Part shown: positions 1 to 5,997 of the stretch, piece by piece | Layout of the letters: every line of letters starts with the position of its first letter | How positions within the stretch are numbered: the first letter of the stretch is position 1 | NCBI GenBank assembly: GCA_045631645.1 | Contig: JAZQVC010000032.1 | Span: forward strand, 1 to 6,772 | Length of the DNA: 6,772 bases | Source: SIG459 sp045631645 | GTDB lineage: Bacteria; Bacillota; Clostridia; Oscillospirales; Oscillospiraceae | Reading direction: 5' to 3' | Position numbers and translations under genes: made by a program | The notes under the pieces: model-generated | What the model was told of the DNA's origin: nothing | Seen by the model: the letters and a program-made list of their open reading frames with translations, nothing else | The model's database searches: none

Positions 1-32
1 AGGCCGCCCCCGTTGGTGCTGTCTCTTTTGTT

Positions 33-99
33 TTTTGGATAGACGCTTTATGCGGCGCGCTGAGGTCATCGCGCCCTACGGAGGGTGCATTATCCAAAA
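33..99. repeat. Nested inverted repeat (outer 9 bp arms, inner 6 bp stem)
   Basis: The outer arms TTTTGGATA (33-41) and TATCCAAAA (91-99) are perfect reverse complements. Between them sits a second stem, GGCGCG (54-59) with CGCGCC (70-75), around a 10-base loop. The outer arms could be the ends of a small mobile-type or REP-like module, or one folded RNA element. I cannot tell from a single copy, because the matching part of the right-hand repeat lies beyond the window. Confidence 0.5.
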
Positions 100-110
100 T
101 TTGCCGTAGT

Positions 111-130
111 GGCGGACCAATGTGTCCGCC
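111..130. repeat. Short hairpin, 7 bp stem
   Basis: GGCGGAC (111-117) pairs perfectly with GTCCGCC (124-130) around the loop CAATGT. It is one of three stem-loops packed between 111 and 176, adjoining the left composite repeat. It has no obvious T-tract, so it is not a standard terminator on either strand. Confidence 0.55.
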
Positions 131-138
131 CAACAATG

Positions 139-157
139 CCTCCCCTATCAGGGGAGG
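139..157. repeat. Short hairpin, 8 bp stem with 3-base loop
   Basis: CCTCCCCT (139-146) pairs perfectly with AGGGGAGG (150-157) around ATC. It overlaps the outer end of the left composite repeat. Its counterpart in the right-hand copy would lie just past the end of the window, where the sequence stops at GCCACC. Confidence 0.6.
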
Positions 158-160
158 TGG

Positions 161-176
161 CACGGCGTAAGCCGTG
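161..176. repeat. Hairpin with arms that differ from the right-hand copy
   Basis: CACGGC (161-166) pairs with GCCGTG (171-176) around GTAA. On the minus strand it sits in the frame CCGT-hairpin-CCACC. The matching position in the right copy (6751-6767) keeps the frame but carries unrelated arms, CATTTGC and GCAAATG, which also pair perfectly. Confidence 0.65.
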
Positions 177-199
177 ACGGAGAGGTTTTTGTCTCCGAC

Positions 200-247
200 G
201 TCGGGGCGTTAAGAAAATGTGCCGGTGGCACATTTTTAGCCCCCGAC
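200..247. repeat. Compound hairpin with perfect 10 bp inner stem
   Basis: The inner arms AAAATGTGCC (214-223) and GGCACATTTT (227-236) pair perfectly around a GGT loop. Outer arms GTCGGGG (200-206) and CCCCGAC (241-247) also pair, so the whole 48 bases can fold as one long stem with a small interior loop. It lies next to the shared GTCGGAGAC segment, at the place where the right copy has a different but equally perfect stem (6691-6720). The plus-strand arm ends in TTTTT and the minus-strand arm in TTTT, so weak termination is possible either way. I treat it mainly as a repeat component. Confidence 0.65.
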
Positions 248-301
248 CGCAGCGGCTATGGCGCGAGGAGGGAAGTTGTTTGACACGAAAAGAAAAGTCC
301 A

Positions 302-332
302 CCAAAGAGGGGCGCATAAAGCCCCTCTTTGG
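302..332. repeat. Perfect 12 bp stem-loop
   Basis: CCAAAGAGGGGC (302-313) pairs with GCCCCTCTTTGG (321-332) around GCATAAA. It is the longest perfect stem in the left flank. On the minus strand it is followed within a few bases by the T-rich run CTTTTCTTTTC, so it might act as a weak terminator for leftward transcription, although no leftward gene is visible. The corresponding place in the right copy (about 6645-6675) keeps recognisable sequence, but its stem is broken by mismatches. Confidence 0.65.
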
Positions 333-393
333 AAACTCCCCAAGTGCGGAGATGGGAAACATATTGTGCCACATAATCAAAATCCAAGTCTAT

Positions 394-470
394 GGATTTC
401 CCCTCGTTTTCCGCTCGGGACGCTGCTGCCTCGAGGCGCCTGTTCGACGCCACGGGGATTTCACCTCGTT
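394..470. repeat. 15 bp direct repeat pair inside the left composite repeat
   Basis: GGATTTCCCCTCGTT (394-408) and GGATTTCACCTCGTT (456-470) match at 14 of 15 positions and start 62 bases apart. The right copy has the same pair with the same 62-base spacing (6506-6520 and 6568-6582, read on the other strand). The 10-base perfect palindrome GCCTCGAGGC (428-437) lies between them in this copy only. Confidence 0.65.
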
Positions 471-479
471 ATATTTGGC

Positions 480-499
480 GGAACGGTCAAAACCGTTCC
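480..499. repeat. Hairpin at the inner edge of the left repeat, 8 bp stem
   Basis: GGAACGGT (480-487) pairs perfectly with ACCGTTCC (492-499) around CAAA. It lies just inside the operon-proximal end of the left repeat and about 65 bases before the recJ -35 box. The right copy has no matching stem in the equivalent place (about 6481-6503), so this module is copy-specific. Confidence 0.6.
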
Positions 500-562
500 C
501 TACAAAAGTCAGCCCCCCCATTCATTACAAGCGGAATTTATCCACAAAATCGGGTCTTGGTG

Positions 563-591
563 TTGATATAAATATAAAATAATGTTATACT
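563..591 (+). promoter_or_regulatory. Sigma-A-type promoter with extended -10, driving the recJ operon
   Basis: The -35 box TTGATA (563-568) and -10 box TATACT (586-591) are separated by exactly 17 bases. TGT (583-585) immediately before the -10 supplies an extended -10 (TGn) element. The spacer is AT-rich, in contrast to the GC-rich repeat upstream. The predicted transcript start near 598 gives a leader of only about 25 bases before the recJ ATG, too short for a riboswitch or T-box. The boxes are seen in sequence; activity is inferred. Confidence 0.72.
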
Positions 592-622
592 AACTGGATA
601 ATAAACATAAGGAAACCAAGGT

Positions 623-2614
623 ATGAGCTATACTGACTGGAAAATTCCATATAATCCCACCTATGTGCCCCAAGAGCTTCTTGACGCAGGCTACAGCGCA
701 CTTCTTGCCGCGGTGCTGAATGTCCGCGGTTTGGCCGACGGAGATGCCGCCCGCGCCTTCCTTGAGTGCGACGACGCACTTCTGGGCAACCCCCTTTTGA
801 TGACAGATATGCCTCAGGCCGTTATGCGCATAACAAGAGCCATCGCTCTGGGCGAGACCGTTGCCGTTTATGGCGACTATGACGTTGACGGCATTACCTC
901 CACTTGCATGATGACGGACTATCTCCGCAAAAAGGGTCTGCAGTGCGAATATTACATACCCGACCGCATGGAGGAGGGCTACGGCATCAACACCGCCGCC
1001 ATCGAATCCCTCCACGACAAGGGCGTAAGCCTCATCATCACCGTTGACTGCGGCGTTACCACCGTTGAGGAGGCCGCTTTTGCAGCAAGTCTGGGCATTG
1101 ACATGATAGTCACCGACCATCACGAATGCCGCGAGGAGCTGCCCCACGTCATCGCCGTTGTTGACCCCAAGCGCCCCGACTGCAACTATCCCAGTCGCGA
1201 CCTTGCAGGCGTCGGCGTGGCTTTCAAGCTTCTCTGCGCTCTGGAGGGCAACCCTGCCCCCATCCTTGAAGCTTATTCCGACCTTGTTGCCGTTGGTACC
1301 ATTGCGGACGTTATGCCTCTTGTGGGCGAAAACCGCTATATTATCAAGCACGGTCTGCGCAAGCTTATGACCGCTCCCCGTCCCGGTCTCCGTGCCCTCA
1401 TCGAGGAGGCAGGTCTTGGCGATAAGCGCATAACCGCCACCAATATAGGCTTCACTCTGGCTCCCAGACTCAACGCCTCCGGCCGTCTGGGTCAGGCAAG
1501 TATGGCAGCAGAGCTCCTTTTGACCGATTGCCCCCGCACAGCCGCCTCCCGCGCAGCTGACCTTTGCCAGCTCAACCGCGACAGACAGATGCTGGAGACG
1601 GATATATGGAAGCAGGCTCAGGAGATGATTGGGGACGCCCATCCCGACAGACCCATTGTCCTCTCCTGCGAAACATGGCATCAGGGCGTTATCGGCATTG
1701 CCGCAAGCCGCCTTACCGAGGCTTACAATGTGCCTGCAATTATGATTTGCCTTGACGGAGACAAGGGTAAGGGCTCCTGCCGCAGCTGCGGAGGCTTCAA
1801 CCTTTTCGAAGCACTCTCCGCCTGCAGCGAATATCTTGAGGGCTTTGGCGGTCACGCACTGGCCGCAGGTCTCACCATCACCCGCGAAAACATCCCTGCC
1901 TTCACCGAGGCAATAGGCGAATACTATCTCGCCAACCCCGGTCAGGGCGAAAAGAGTCTTGATATCGACCTTTGCGCCGACTCTCCCGAGCTTCTCACCA
2001 TGCCCTGCGTTGAAGACCTTGAGCTTATGGAGCCTTGCGGCACAGGCAACGCAAGACCCACTCTCTGCATGACGAGAGCCTATCTCAGCTCCATGAGCCC
2101 CATCGGCGGAGGACGCCACCTGCGTCTGCTTGTGGAAAAATTCGGACACAGCTACGAATGCGTTTTCTTCTCCCGCACCGCCGCCGAGCTTGGCGTGCAG
2201 GTGGGCAGTTGGGTGGACATCGCATTCTTCCCCCAGATAAACGAATTCCGCTCCCGCCGCAGCGTTCAGCTGCTTCTCAGCGACCTGCGCCCCCATCACA
2301 GCGGACTTTCCGACTCTATTCTTGAGGGCAATTTCCCCGTCTGCCCCGAAACCGCTGCCCCCTCCCGAGATGACCTTGGTCAGCTTTGGCGCAGCATCAT
2401 CCATTGGGGAAGCAGACTCACCATGAACAAAACCGCCCTCTTCGAGCGCCTTGCCCCCTCCATGTGGGACAGCCGCATTGCCATCGGCCTGAAGGTTTTC
2501 GAGGAGCTTGGTCTTATCTCCCTGAGCTTTGACGGGGAGAATATATCCATAAGCTGCCTTCCCGACTGCGGAAAGGTCAATCTTGAGGATTCCACCATTC
2601 TGGCAAGCCTTTAA
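623..2614 (+). CDS. recJ: Single-stranded-DNA-specific 5'-3' exonuclease RecJ
   Basis: RecJ degrades single-stranded DNA 5' to 3' in recombinational repair and mismatch repair, using two metal ions in a DHH-family core. The 663-residue product shows the DHH motifs in order: YGDYDVDG (83-90), VDCGVT (141-146) and TDHHE (164-168). Next come APRLNASGRLG (280-290), WHQGVIGIAASRL (352-364) and the DHHA1 signature GGHALAAGLTI (409-419). PCGTGN (471-476) marks the start of the OB-fold region. The last 80 or so residues (about 585-663) look like a helical, winged-helix-like tail, absent from the roughly 577-residue E. coli enzyme and shorter than the tail of the Bacillus protein. The ATG is preceded by AAGGA (609-613) at 9 bases. 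It is the first gene of the operon, 32 bases before rel. All catalytic motifs are intact. Confidence 0.96.
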   Translation: MSYTDWKIPYNPTYVPQELLDAGYSALLAAVLNVRGLADGDAARAFLECDDALLGNPLLMTDMPQAVMRITRAIALGETVAVYGDYDVDGITSTCMMTDYLRKKGLQCEYYIPDRMEEGYGINTAAIESLHDKGVSLIITVDCGVTTVEEAAFAASLGIDMIVTDHHECREELPHVIAVVDPKRPDCNYPSRDLAGVGVAFKLLCALEGNPAPILEAYSDLVAVGTIADVMPLVGENRYIIKHGLRKLMTAPRPGLRALIEEAGLGDKRITATNIGFTLAPRLNASGRLGQASMAAELLLTDCPRTAASRAADLCQLNRDRQMLETDIWKQAQEMIGDAHPDRPIVLSCETWHQGVIGIAASRLTEAYNVPAIMICLDGDKGKGSCRSCGGFNLFEALSACSEYLEGFGGHALAAGLTITRENIPAFTEAIGEYYLANPGQGEKSLDIDLCADSPELLTMPCVEDLELMEPCGTGNARPTLCMTRAYLSSMSPIGGGRHLRLLVEKFGHSYECVFFSRTAAELGVQVGSWVDIAFFPQINEFRSRRSVQLLLSDLRPHHSGLSDSILEGNFPVCPETAAPSRDDLGQLWRSIIHWGSRLTMNKTALFERLAPSMWDSRIAIGLKVFEELGLISLSFDGENISISCLPDCGKVNLEDSTILASL

Positions 2615-2633
2615 TCACTAGCCTGACCGATAA

Positions 2634-2640
2634 AAGGAGA
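2634..2640 (+). promoter_or_regulatory. Strong ribosome binding site for rel
   Basis: AAGGAGA ends 6 bases before the ATG at 2647 and is a near-perfect anti-Shine-Dalgarno match. It sits in the 32-base gap after the recJ stop and fixes the rel start. I see no terminator or promoter in this gap, which supports co-transcription with recJ. Confidence 0.8.
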
Positions 2641-2646
2641 TAAACC

Positions 2647-4869
2647 ATGCCTTACGAATTCGACAGCGCTGTTGAACAGTGTTTTGAGCAGCTTAAAAAC
2701 AGAATAGATGAGGCCGGCATGACCGTTGACCACGGCCGCATCCGCGCAGCCTTTGAGCTGGCAGCAGGCAGCCATGTTGGACAAAAGCGCAAAGACGGCT
2801 CTCCTTACATCACCCACCCCATCGCCGCCGCCATTATAGTGGTGGATATGGGTCTTGATGAGGACTCCATCGTTTCCGCCCTGCTCCACGACGTTGTTGA
2901 GGATACCTCCGTTTCCTGCGAAGAGGTCTCCCACCTTTTCGGCAGAAATGTTGCGGAGATAGTTGACGGCGTTACCAAACTGACGCGAGTCAATTTCTCC
3001 AACAAAGAAGACGAGCAGATGGAGAATATGCGCAAGATGCTGATGGCCATGAGCCGCGACATCCGCGTTATCCTTATCAAGCTTGCTGACCGTCTCCATA
3101 ACATGCGCACCATGGACTACCAGACCCCTGCAAAGCAGAAGAGCAAGTCCATGGAGACCATGCAGATTTATGCCCCTATAGCCCACCGACTGGGCATGCA
3201 GGCGGTGAAGTGGGAGCTTGAGGACCTTTCCCTCCTCTATCTTGACCCTGCCGCCTACAAGGCCATTATGACCACCATAGATAACCGCCGCCCCGTCCTT
3301 GAAAAATTCATGCAGGACATGTGCGACAAAATCACCGCCCGACTGCGTGAATGGGGCATCGAGAGCACCATCAACTATCGCCTCAAGCACGTCCACAGCA
3401 TCTACCGAAAGATGTATACCCAGAAGCTTGAGCTGAAGGAAATTTTCGACCTTTGCGCCCTCCGCGTCATCGTCAACGATCTGGGCGAGTGCTACAACGT
3501 TCTCGGTCAGATTCACGATATGTTCAAGCCCATCCCCGGACGCTTCAAGGACTATGTTTCCACCCCCAAGCCCAACGGCTACCAGAGCGTTCACACCACC
3601 GTTATCGGCAACGAAGGTATCCCCTTCGAAGTGCAGATACGCACATGGGATATGCACCGCGCCGCCGAATACGGTGTTGCCGCCCACTGGAAGTATAAGT
3701 CCGGCGAAAGCGGCGTCAAGGAAGGTGACGAAGAGAAATTTGCATGGGTGCGCCGACTTCTGGAAAACCAGCAGTCCAGCGAAGCCAGCGACTTTTTCAC
3801 CGACCTGCAGATAGACATGTTTGCCGACGAGGTTTTCGTTTTCTCCCCCAGAGGCGACGTTATAAACCTCCCTGCCAAAGCAACCCCCATAGATTTTGCT
3901 TATAACATCCATTCCGCCGTTGGTAACCGCATGGTTGGCGCCAAGGTCAACGGACGAATTGTCCCCTTTGACCATAAGCTCCAAAACGGCGATATTGTTG
4001 AAATTCTCACCTCCAAGGCTTCCTCCGGACCCAGCCGCGACTGGCTTAACATCGCCCGCTCCGGTTCCGCCCGCACCAAGATCAAGCAGTGGTTCAAAAA
4101 AGAGCGCAGAGAGGAAAACGTCACCCGCGGCAAGGAAATGTTCGACGCAGAAATGCGCCGCAACGGCATCACCCTCGCCGAGGCCAACGAAGCAGATGTG
4201 GTTGCTCCTCTCCTGAAGAAGCTCTCCTTCGCCTCCATTGAGGATCTCTATGCCGCCATAGGCTACGGCGGCGTCACCGCCACAAAGACCGTCAACCGCA
4301 TACGCGATGACTGCATAAAAGCCCAGAAGGCCAGCGAAAGCAAAACCGCCATCGATAAGCTCAACGATGCTGCGGAGCGACGCAACAAGCATTCCAAGCC
4401 CCAGAAGGCCATTCAAGGCATCATCGTGGCAGGTATTGATAACTGCCTTGTGAAGTTCGCTCGCTGCTGCACCCCCGTTCCCGGCGACGATATCGTAGGC
4501 TTCATCACCAGAGGTTACGGCGTCAGCATCCACCGCAGCGACTGCAAAAACCATATTGCCGACCGCCTCAACCCCGATTCCGAGGTTGGCCGCTGGATAG
4601 ATGTCAGCTGGGCAGAGGATATCTCCGAAAGCTATGTGACCAGTCTCCAGATTGCCGCTCACGACCGCAGCGGTCTCCTTATGGACCTAGCCACCGCGCT
4701 GACCTCCCTCAACGCCAAGGTGCGCTCCCTCAACGCCCGCGATCTGGGCGACGGTATGGCAAGTGCAAACCTCACCGTGGAGGTCAAGAACCTCGCGGAA
4801 TTGAAAACCATCATCAGCCGACTCAGCGCCGTAAGAAGCGTTACCGGCGTTACAAGAAGCAACAACTGA
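2647..4869 (+). CDS. relA: Bifunctional (p)ppGpp synthetase/hydrolase Rel (RelA/SpoT family)
   Basis: The enzyme makes (p)ppGpp from ATP and GDP/GTP, and breaks it down, in the stringent response at the ribosome. The 740-residue length and domain order are those of a full-length Firmicute Rel. The HD hydrolase (about 25-180) has H57, H81, D82 and D148, spaced exactly as the metal ligands H53/H77/D78/D144 of Streptococcus Rel. The synthetase (about 230-350) has R245, K247, D268, GYQSVH (311-316) with the stacking tyrosine Y312, and E328 in FEVQIRT. A TGS domain (about 393-454), a helical linker, a Cys-Cys zinc-finger/RIS region (CC at 607-608) and a C-terminal ACT domain (about 665-737) follow. 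Because the HD residues are intact, I infer both activities, unlike E. coli RelA. The dtd Shine-Dalgarno begins at its stop codon, consistent with a shared transcript. Confidence 0.96.
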   Translation: MPYEFDSAVEQCFEQLKNRIDEAGMTVDHGRIRAAFELAAGSHVGQKRKDGSPYITHPIAAAIIVVDMGLDEDSIVSALLHDVVEDTSVSCEEVSHLFGRNVAEIVDGVTKLTRVNFSNKEDEQMENMRKMLMAMSRDIRVILIKLADRLHNMRTMDYQTPAKQKSKSMETMQIYAPIAHRLGMQAVKWELEDLSLLYLDPAAYKAIMTTIDNRRPVLEKFMQDMCDKITARLREWGIESTINYRLKHVHSIYRKMYTQKLELKEIFDLCALRVIVNDLGECYNVLGQIHDMFKPIPGRFKDYVSTPKPNGYQSVHTTVIGNEGIPFEVQIRTWDMHRAAEYGVAAHWKYKSGESGVKEGDEEKFAWVRRLLENQQSSEASDFFTDLQIDMFADEVFVFSPRGDVINLPAKATPIDFAYNIHSAVGNRMVGAKVNGRIVPFDHKLQNGDIVEILTSKASSGPSRDWLNIARSGSARTKIKQWFKKERREENVTRGKEMFDAEMRRNGITLAEANEADVVAPLLKKLSFASIEDLYAAIGYGGVTATKTVNRIRDDCIKAQKASESKTAIDKLNDAAERRNKHSKPQKAIQGIIVAGIDNCLVKFARCCTPVPGDDIVGFITRGYGVSIHRSDCKNHIADRLNPDSEVGRWIDVSWAEDISESYVTSLQIAAHDRSGLLMDLATALTSLNAKVRSLNARDLGDGMASANLTVEVKNLAELKTIISRLSAVRSVTGVTRSNN

Positions 4870-4885
4870 AAGGATTCTTAAAATT

Positions 4886-5338
4886 ATGCGTGCTGTTCTC
4901 ACCCGCGTTGACTCCGCCTCTGTCACCATTGACGGAAAGGTCAACGGTGCGATAGGAAAGGGCTTCCTTGTTCTTTTGGGCGTCCATGTTGACGACACGG
5001 AAGCTGAGGCCAAGAAAATTGCCGACAAAATATGCGGACTTCGCATTTTTGAAGACGAGGCAGGCAAAATGAATGTGAACCCCACCGACGCAGGTGCGGA
5101 GATTCTGATAATCAGCCAGTTCACCCTTTTTGCCGACTGCCGCTCCCGCCGCCCCGGCTTCACCGAGGCTGCAAGACCCGAAAAGGCCATCCCCCTCTAT
5201 GAAATGGTAATAGAGCTTTGCCGCGAAAGAGGTTTCAAGGTGGAAACCGGCATTTTCGGCGCTGAAATGAAAGTTGAATCCATAAACGACGGCCCTGTGA
5301 CAATTTTGTTTGACACCTCGGGCAAGTACGGCATCTGA
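4886..5338 (+). CDS. dtd: D-aminoacyl-tRNA deacylase Dtd
   Basis: Dtd hydrolyses D-amino acids (and glycine mischarged on tRNA-Ala) from tRNA, acting as a cytoplasmic homodimer. The 150 residues match the normal family length. The N-terminus MRAVLTRV is the family's usual start. SQFTLFAD (77-84) and NDGPVT (134-139) are the two signature motifs; the second carries the cross-subunit Gly-cisPro pair (G136-P137) that excludes L-amino acids. The gene starts 16 bases after the rel stop. Its ribosome site AAAGGA (4869-4874) overlaps the last base of that stop and is 11 bases from the ATG, longer than ideal, so coupling to rel translation is plausible. The rel-dtd pairing is well known in Firmicutes, where the Bacillus gene is yrvI. 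Confidence 0.95.
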   Translation: MRAVLTRVDSASVTIDGKVNGAIGKGFLVLLGVHVDDTEAEAKKIADKICGLRIFEDEAGKMNVNPTDAGAEILIISQFTLFADCRSRRPGFTEAARPEKAIPLYEMVIELCRERGFKVETGIFGAEMKVESINDGPVTILFDTSGKYGI

Positions 5339-5352
5339 AAGGAGATTTATAT

Positions 5353-5982
5353 ATGCTTATCAAGACTATCGAAGTAGGTCCTATCGAGACCAATTGCTAC
5401 ATTGTTTCCGACGAAAAGAGCCTCCACTGCGCCGTTATCGACCCCGGCGCCGATGCTGTTATCATTCTGGATTATCTGGAGCAGAACCGCCTTGTCTGCG
5501 ACTGCATTCTCCTGACCCATGCCCATTTTGACCATGTGGGCGCTGTTGAAGAGCTTATGGAGGAGACCGGCGCTCCCCTTTATATCTGTGAAAAGGACTG
5601 CGGCGTTCCCATTGGAAGCTGGGGCGATATTTACACCGCTCCCGAAGGCGCCAAGTTCTATAAGGAAGGCGATATTGTCTCCGTTGCAGACATCTATTTT
5701 GCCGTTATCGAAACTCCCGGCCACACCCCCGGCTCCGTCACTTTGATGTGCACTCAGGAGGGTGAGGAAGATAAGGTTCTTTTCACCGGTGATACCCTCT
5801 TCCGCGATAGCTGCGGACGCACCGACTTTGCCTCCAGCGACCCCAACAAGATGCTGGCCTCCCTCCGCCGTCTGGCAGACCTGCCTGATGACTACGAGGT
5901 TTATCCCGGCCATATGTTCACCACCACTATGGACAGAGAGCGCCGCTGCAACTACTTTATCCAGATGGCCAAGCGCGGCTAA
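5353..5982 (+). CDS. MBL-fold metallohydrolase, glyoxalase-II-like (YcbL type)
   Basis: This is a 209-residue stand-alone metallo-beta-lactamase-fold enzyme, probably with two metals. The ligands are all present: THAHFDH (H56, H58, D60, H61), H124 in TPGHTPGS, D147 in TGDTLF and H187 in YPGHM. The small size and the TGDTLF/CGRTDF segments resemble the short YcbL/glyoxalase-II-like hydrolases rather than beta-lactamases or long RNA-processing members. The likely substrate is a glutathione- or other thiol-derived thioester, but that is family inference. There is no signal peptide, so it is cytoplasmic. An excellent AAAGGAGA (5338-5345) lies 7 bases before the ATG and starts at the last base of the dtd stop. 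From memory, an MBL hydrolase often follows dtd in clostridial clusters. Confidence 0.9.
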   Translation: MLIKTIEVGPIETNCYIVSDEKSLHCAVIDPGADAVIILDYLEQNRLVCDCILLTHAHFDHVGAVEELMEETGAPLYICEKDCGVPIGSWGDIYTAPEGAKFYKEGDIVSVADIYFAVIETPGHTPGSVTLMCTQEGEEDKVLFTGDTLFRDSCGRTDFASSDPNKMLASLRRLADLPDDYEVYPGHMFTTTMDRERRCNYFIQMAKRG

Positions 5983-5997
5983 AAAAGGGGGATTTTC

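Larger units (their letters stand above)
156..472 (-). repeat. Left copy of composite intergenic repeat
   Basis: Read on the minus strand from 472 to 156, this segment aligns with 6504-6772 on the plus strand. The best-matching part covers about 390-472 against 6504-6588. By hand count there are about 9 mismatches in the first 77 aligned positions. Further matches include the shared ATTATGTGGCACAAT, CGCACTTGGGG, GCGCCCCTCTTT and GTCGGAGAC segments, separated by diverged or length-variable stretches. The copy ends about 90 bases upstream of the recJ promoter. No transposase is present, so it is a non-autonomous or purely structural repeat. I recall similar hairpin-chain spacers in gut Clostridia, but that is memory, not a search result. 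Confidence 0.8.
1..562. other. Gene-free, hairpin-rich intergenic region upstream of recJ
   Basis: I see no credible gene here. The open frames are short, overlap one another on both strands, lack good ribosome binding sites, and lie inside repeat sequence. The stretch is a string of perfect or near-perfect inverted repeats: 33-41/91-99, 54-59/70-75, 111-117/124-130, 139-146/150-157, 161-166/171-176, 200-206/241-247 with an inner 214-223/227-236, 302-313/321-332 and 480-487/492-499. Most of 156-472 recurs in opposite orientation after the operon. Positions 500-562 look like ordinary spacer leading into the recJ promoter. Any upstream gene lies outside the window. Confidence 0.75.

Noticed and set aside
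302..332. Terminator for a leftward gene
   Set aside because: The stem is strong and T-rich sequence follows on the minus strand, but no minus-strand gene enters it (recJ reads rightward), so a terminator role is unsupported.
256..453. Minus-strand 65-codon open frame in the left repeat
   Set aside because: It lies wholly within the repeat, overlaps the 302-332 hairpin, has no domain and no strong ribosome site.
394..470. CRISPR-like array
   Set aside because: There are only two 15-base units, with conserved rather than unique intervening sequence, and no cas genes.
258..566. Possible small protein gene shared by both repeats (left plus frame 258-566, right minus frame 6485-6736)
   Set aside because: The two products align over a SLWISPR...RGF.LVI stretch of 29 residues with 23 identities, which at first suggested a conserved peptide. 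Counting the differing bases there, almost all change the amino acid (about 7 of 9), the reverse of purifying selection. The similarity is explained by shared repeat DNA, and neither frame has a good ribosome site.
598..622. Riboswitch or T-box leader before recJ
   Set aside because: The predicted leader is only about 25 bases, too short for any known class, and no folded aptamer is seen between promoter and start.
590..2404. 604-codon open frame antisense to recJ
   Set aside because: It is in exact codon register with recJ, so it exists only because recJ avoids TTA, CTA and TCA codons. The antisense protein is low-complexity (Gly/Ala/Val/His-rich) with no recognisable domain, while recJ has every catalytic motif.
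2611..4662. 683-codon open frame antisense to rel
   Set aside because: It has the same cause as the recJ shadow: in-register antisense made open by codon choice. It is interrupted where rel uses its CTA codon at 4687-4689. No domain is recognisable in the antisense product.
5347..5913. 188-codon open frame antisense to the MBL hydrolase gene
   Set aside because: It is fully overlapped by a gene with complete metal-binding motifs, and its own product shows no domain.
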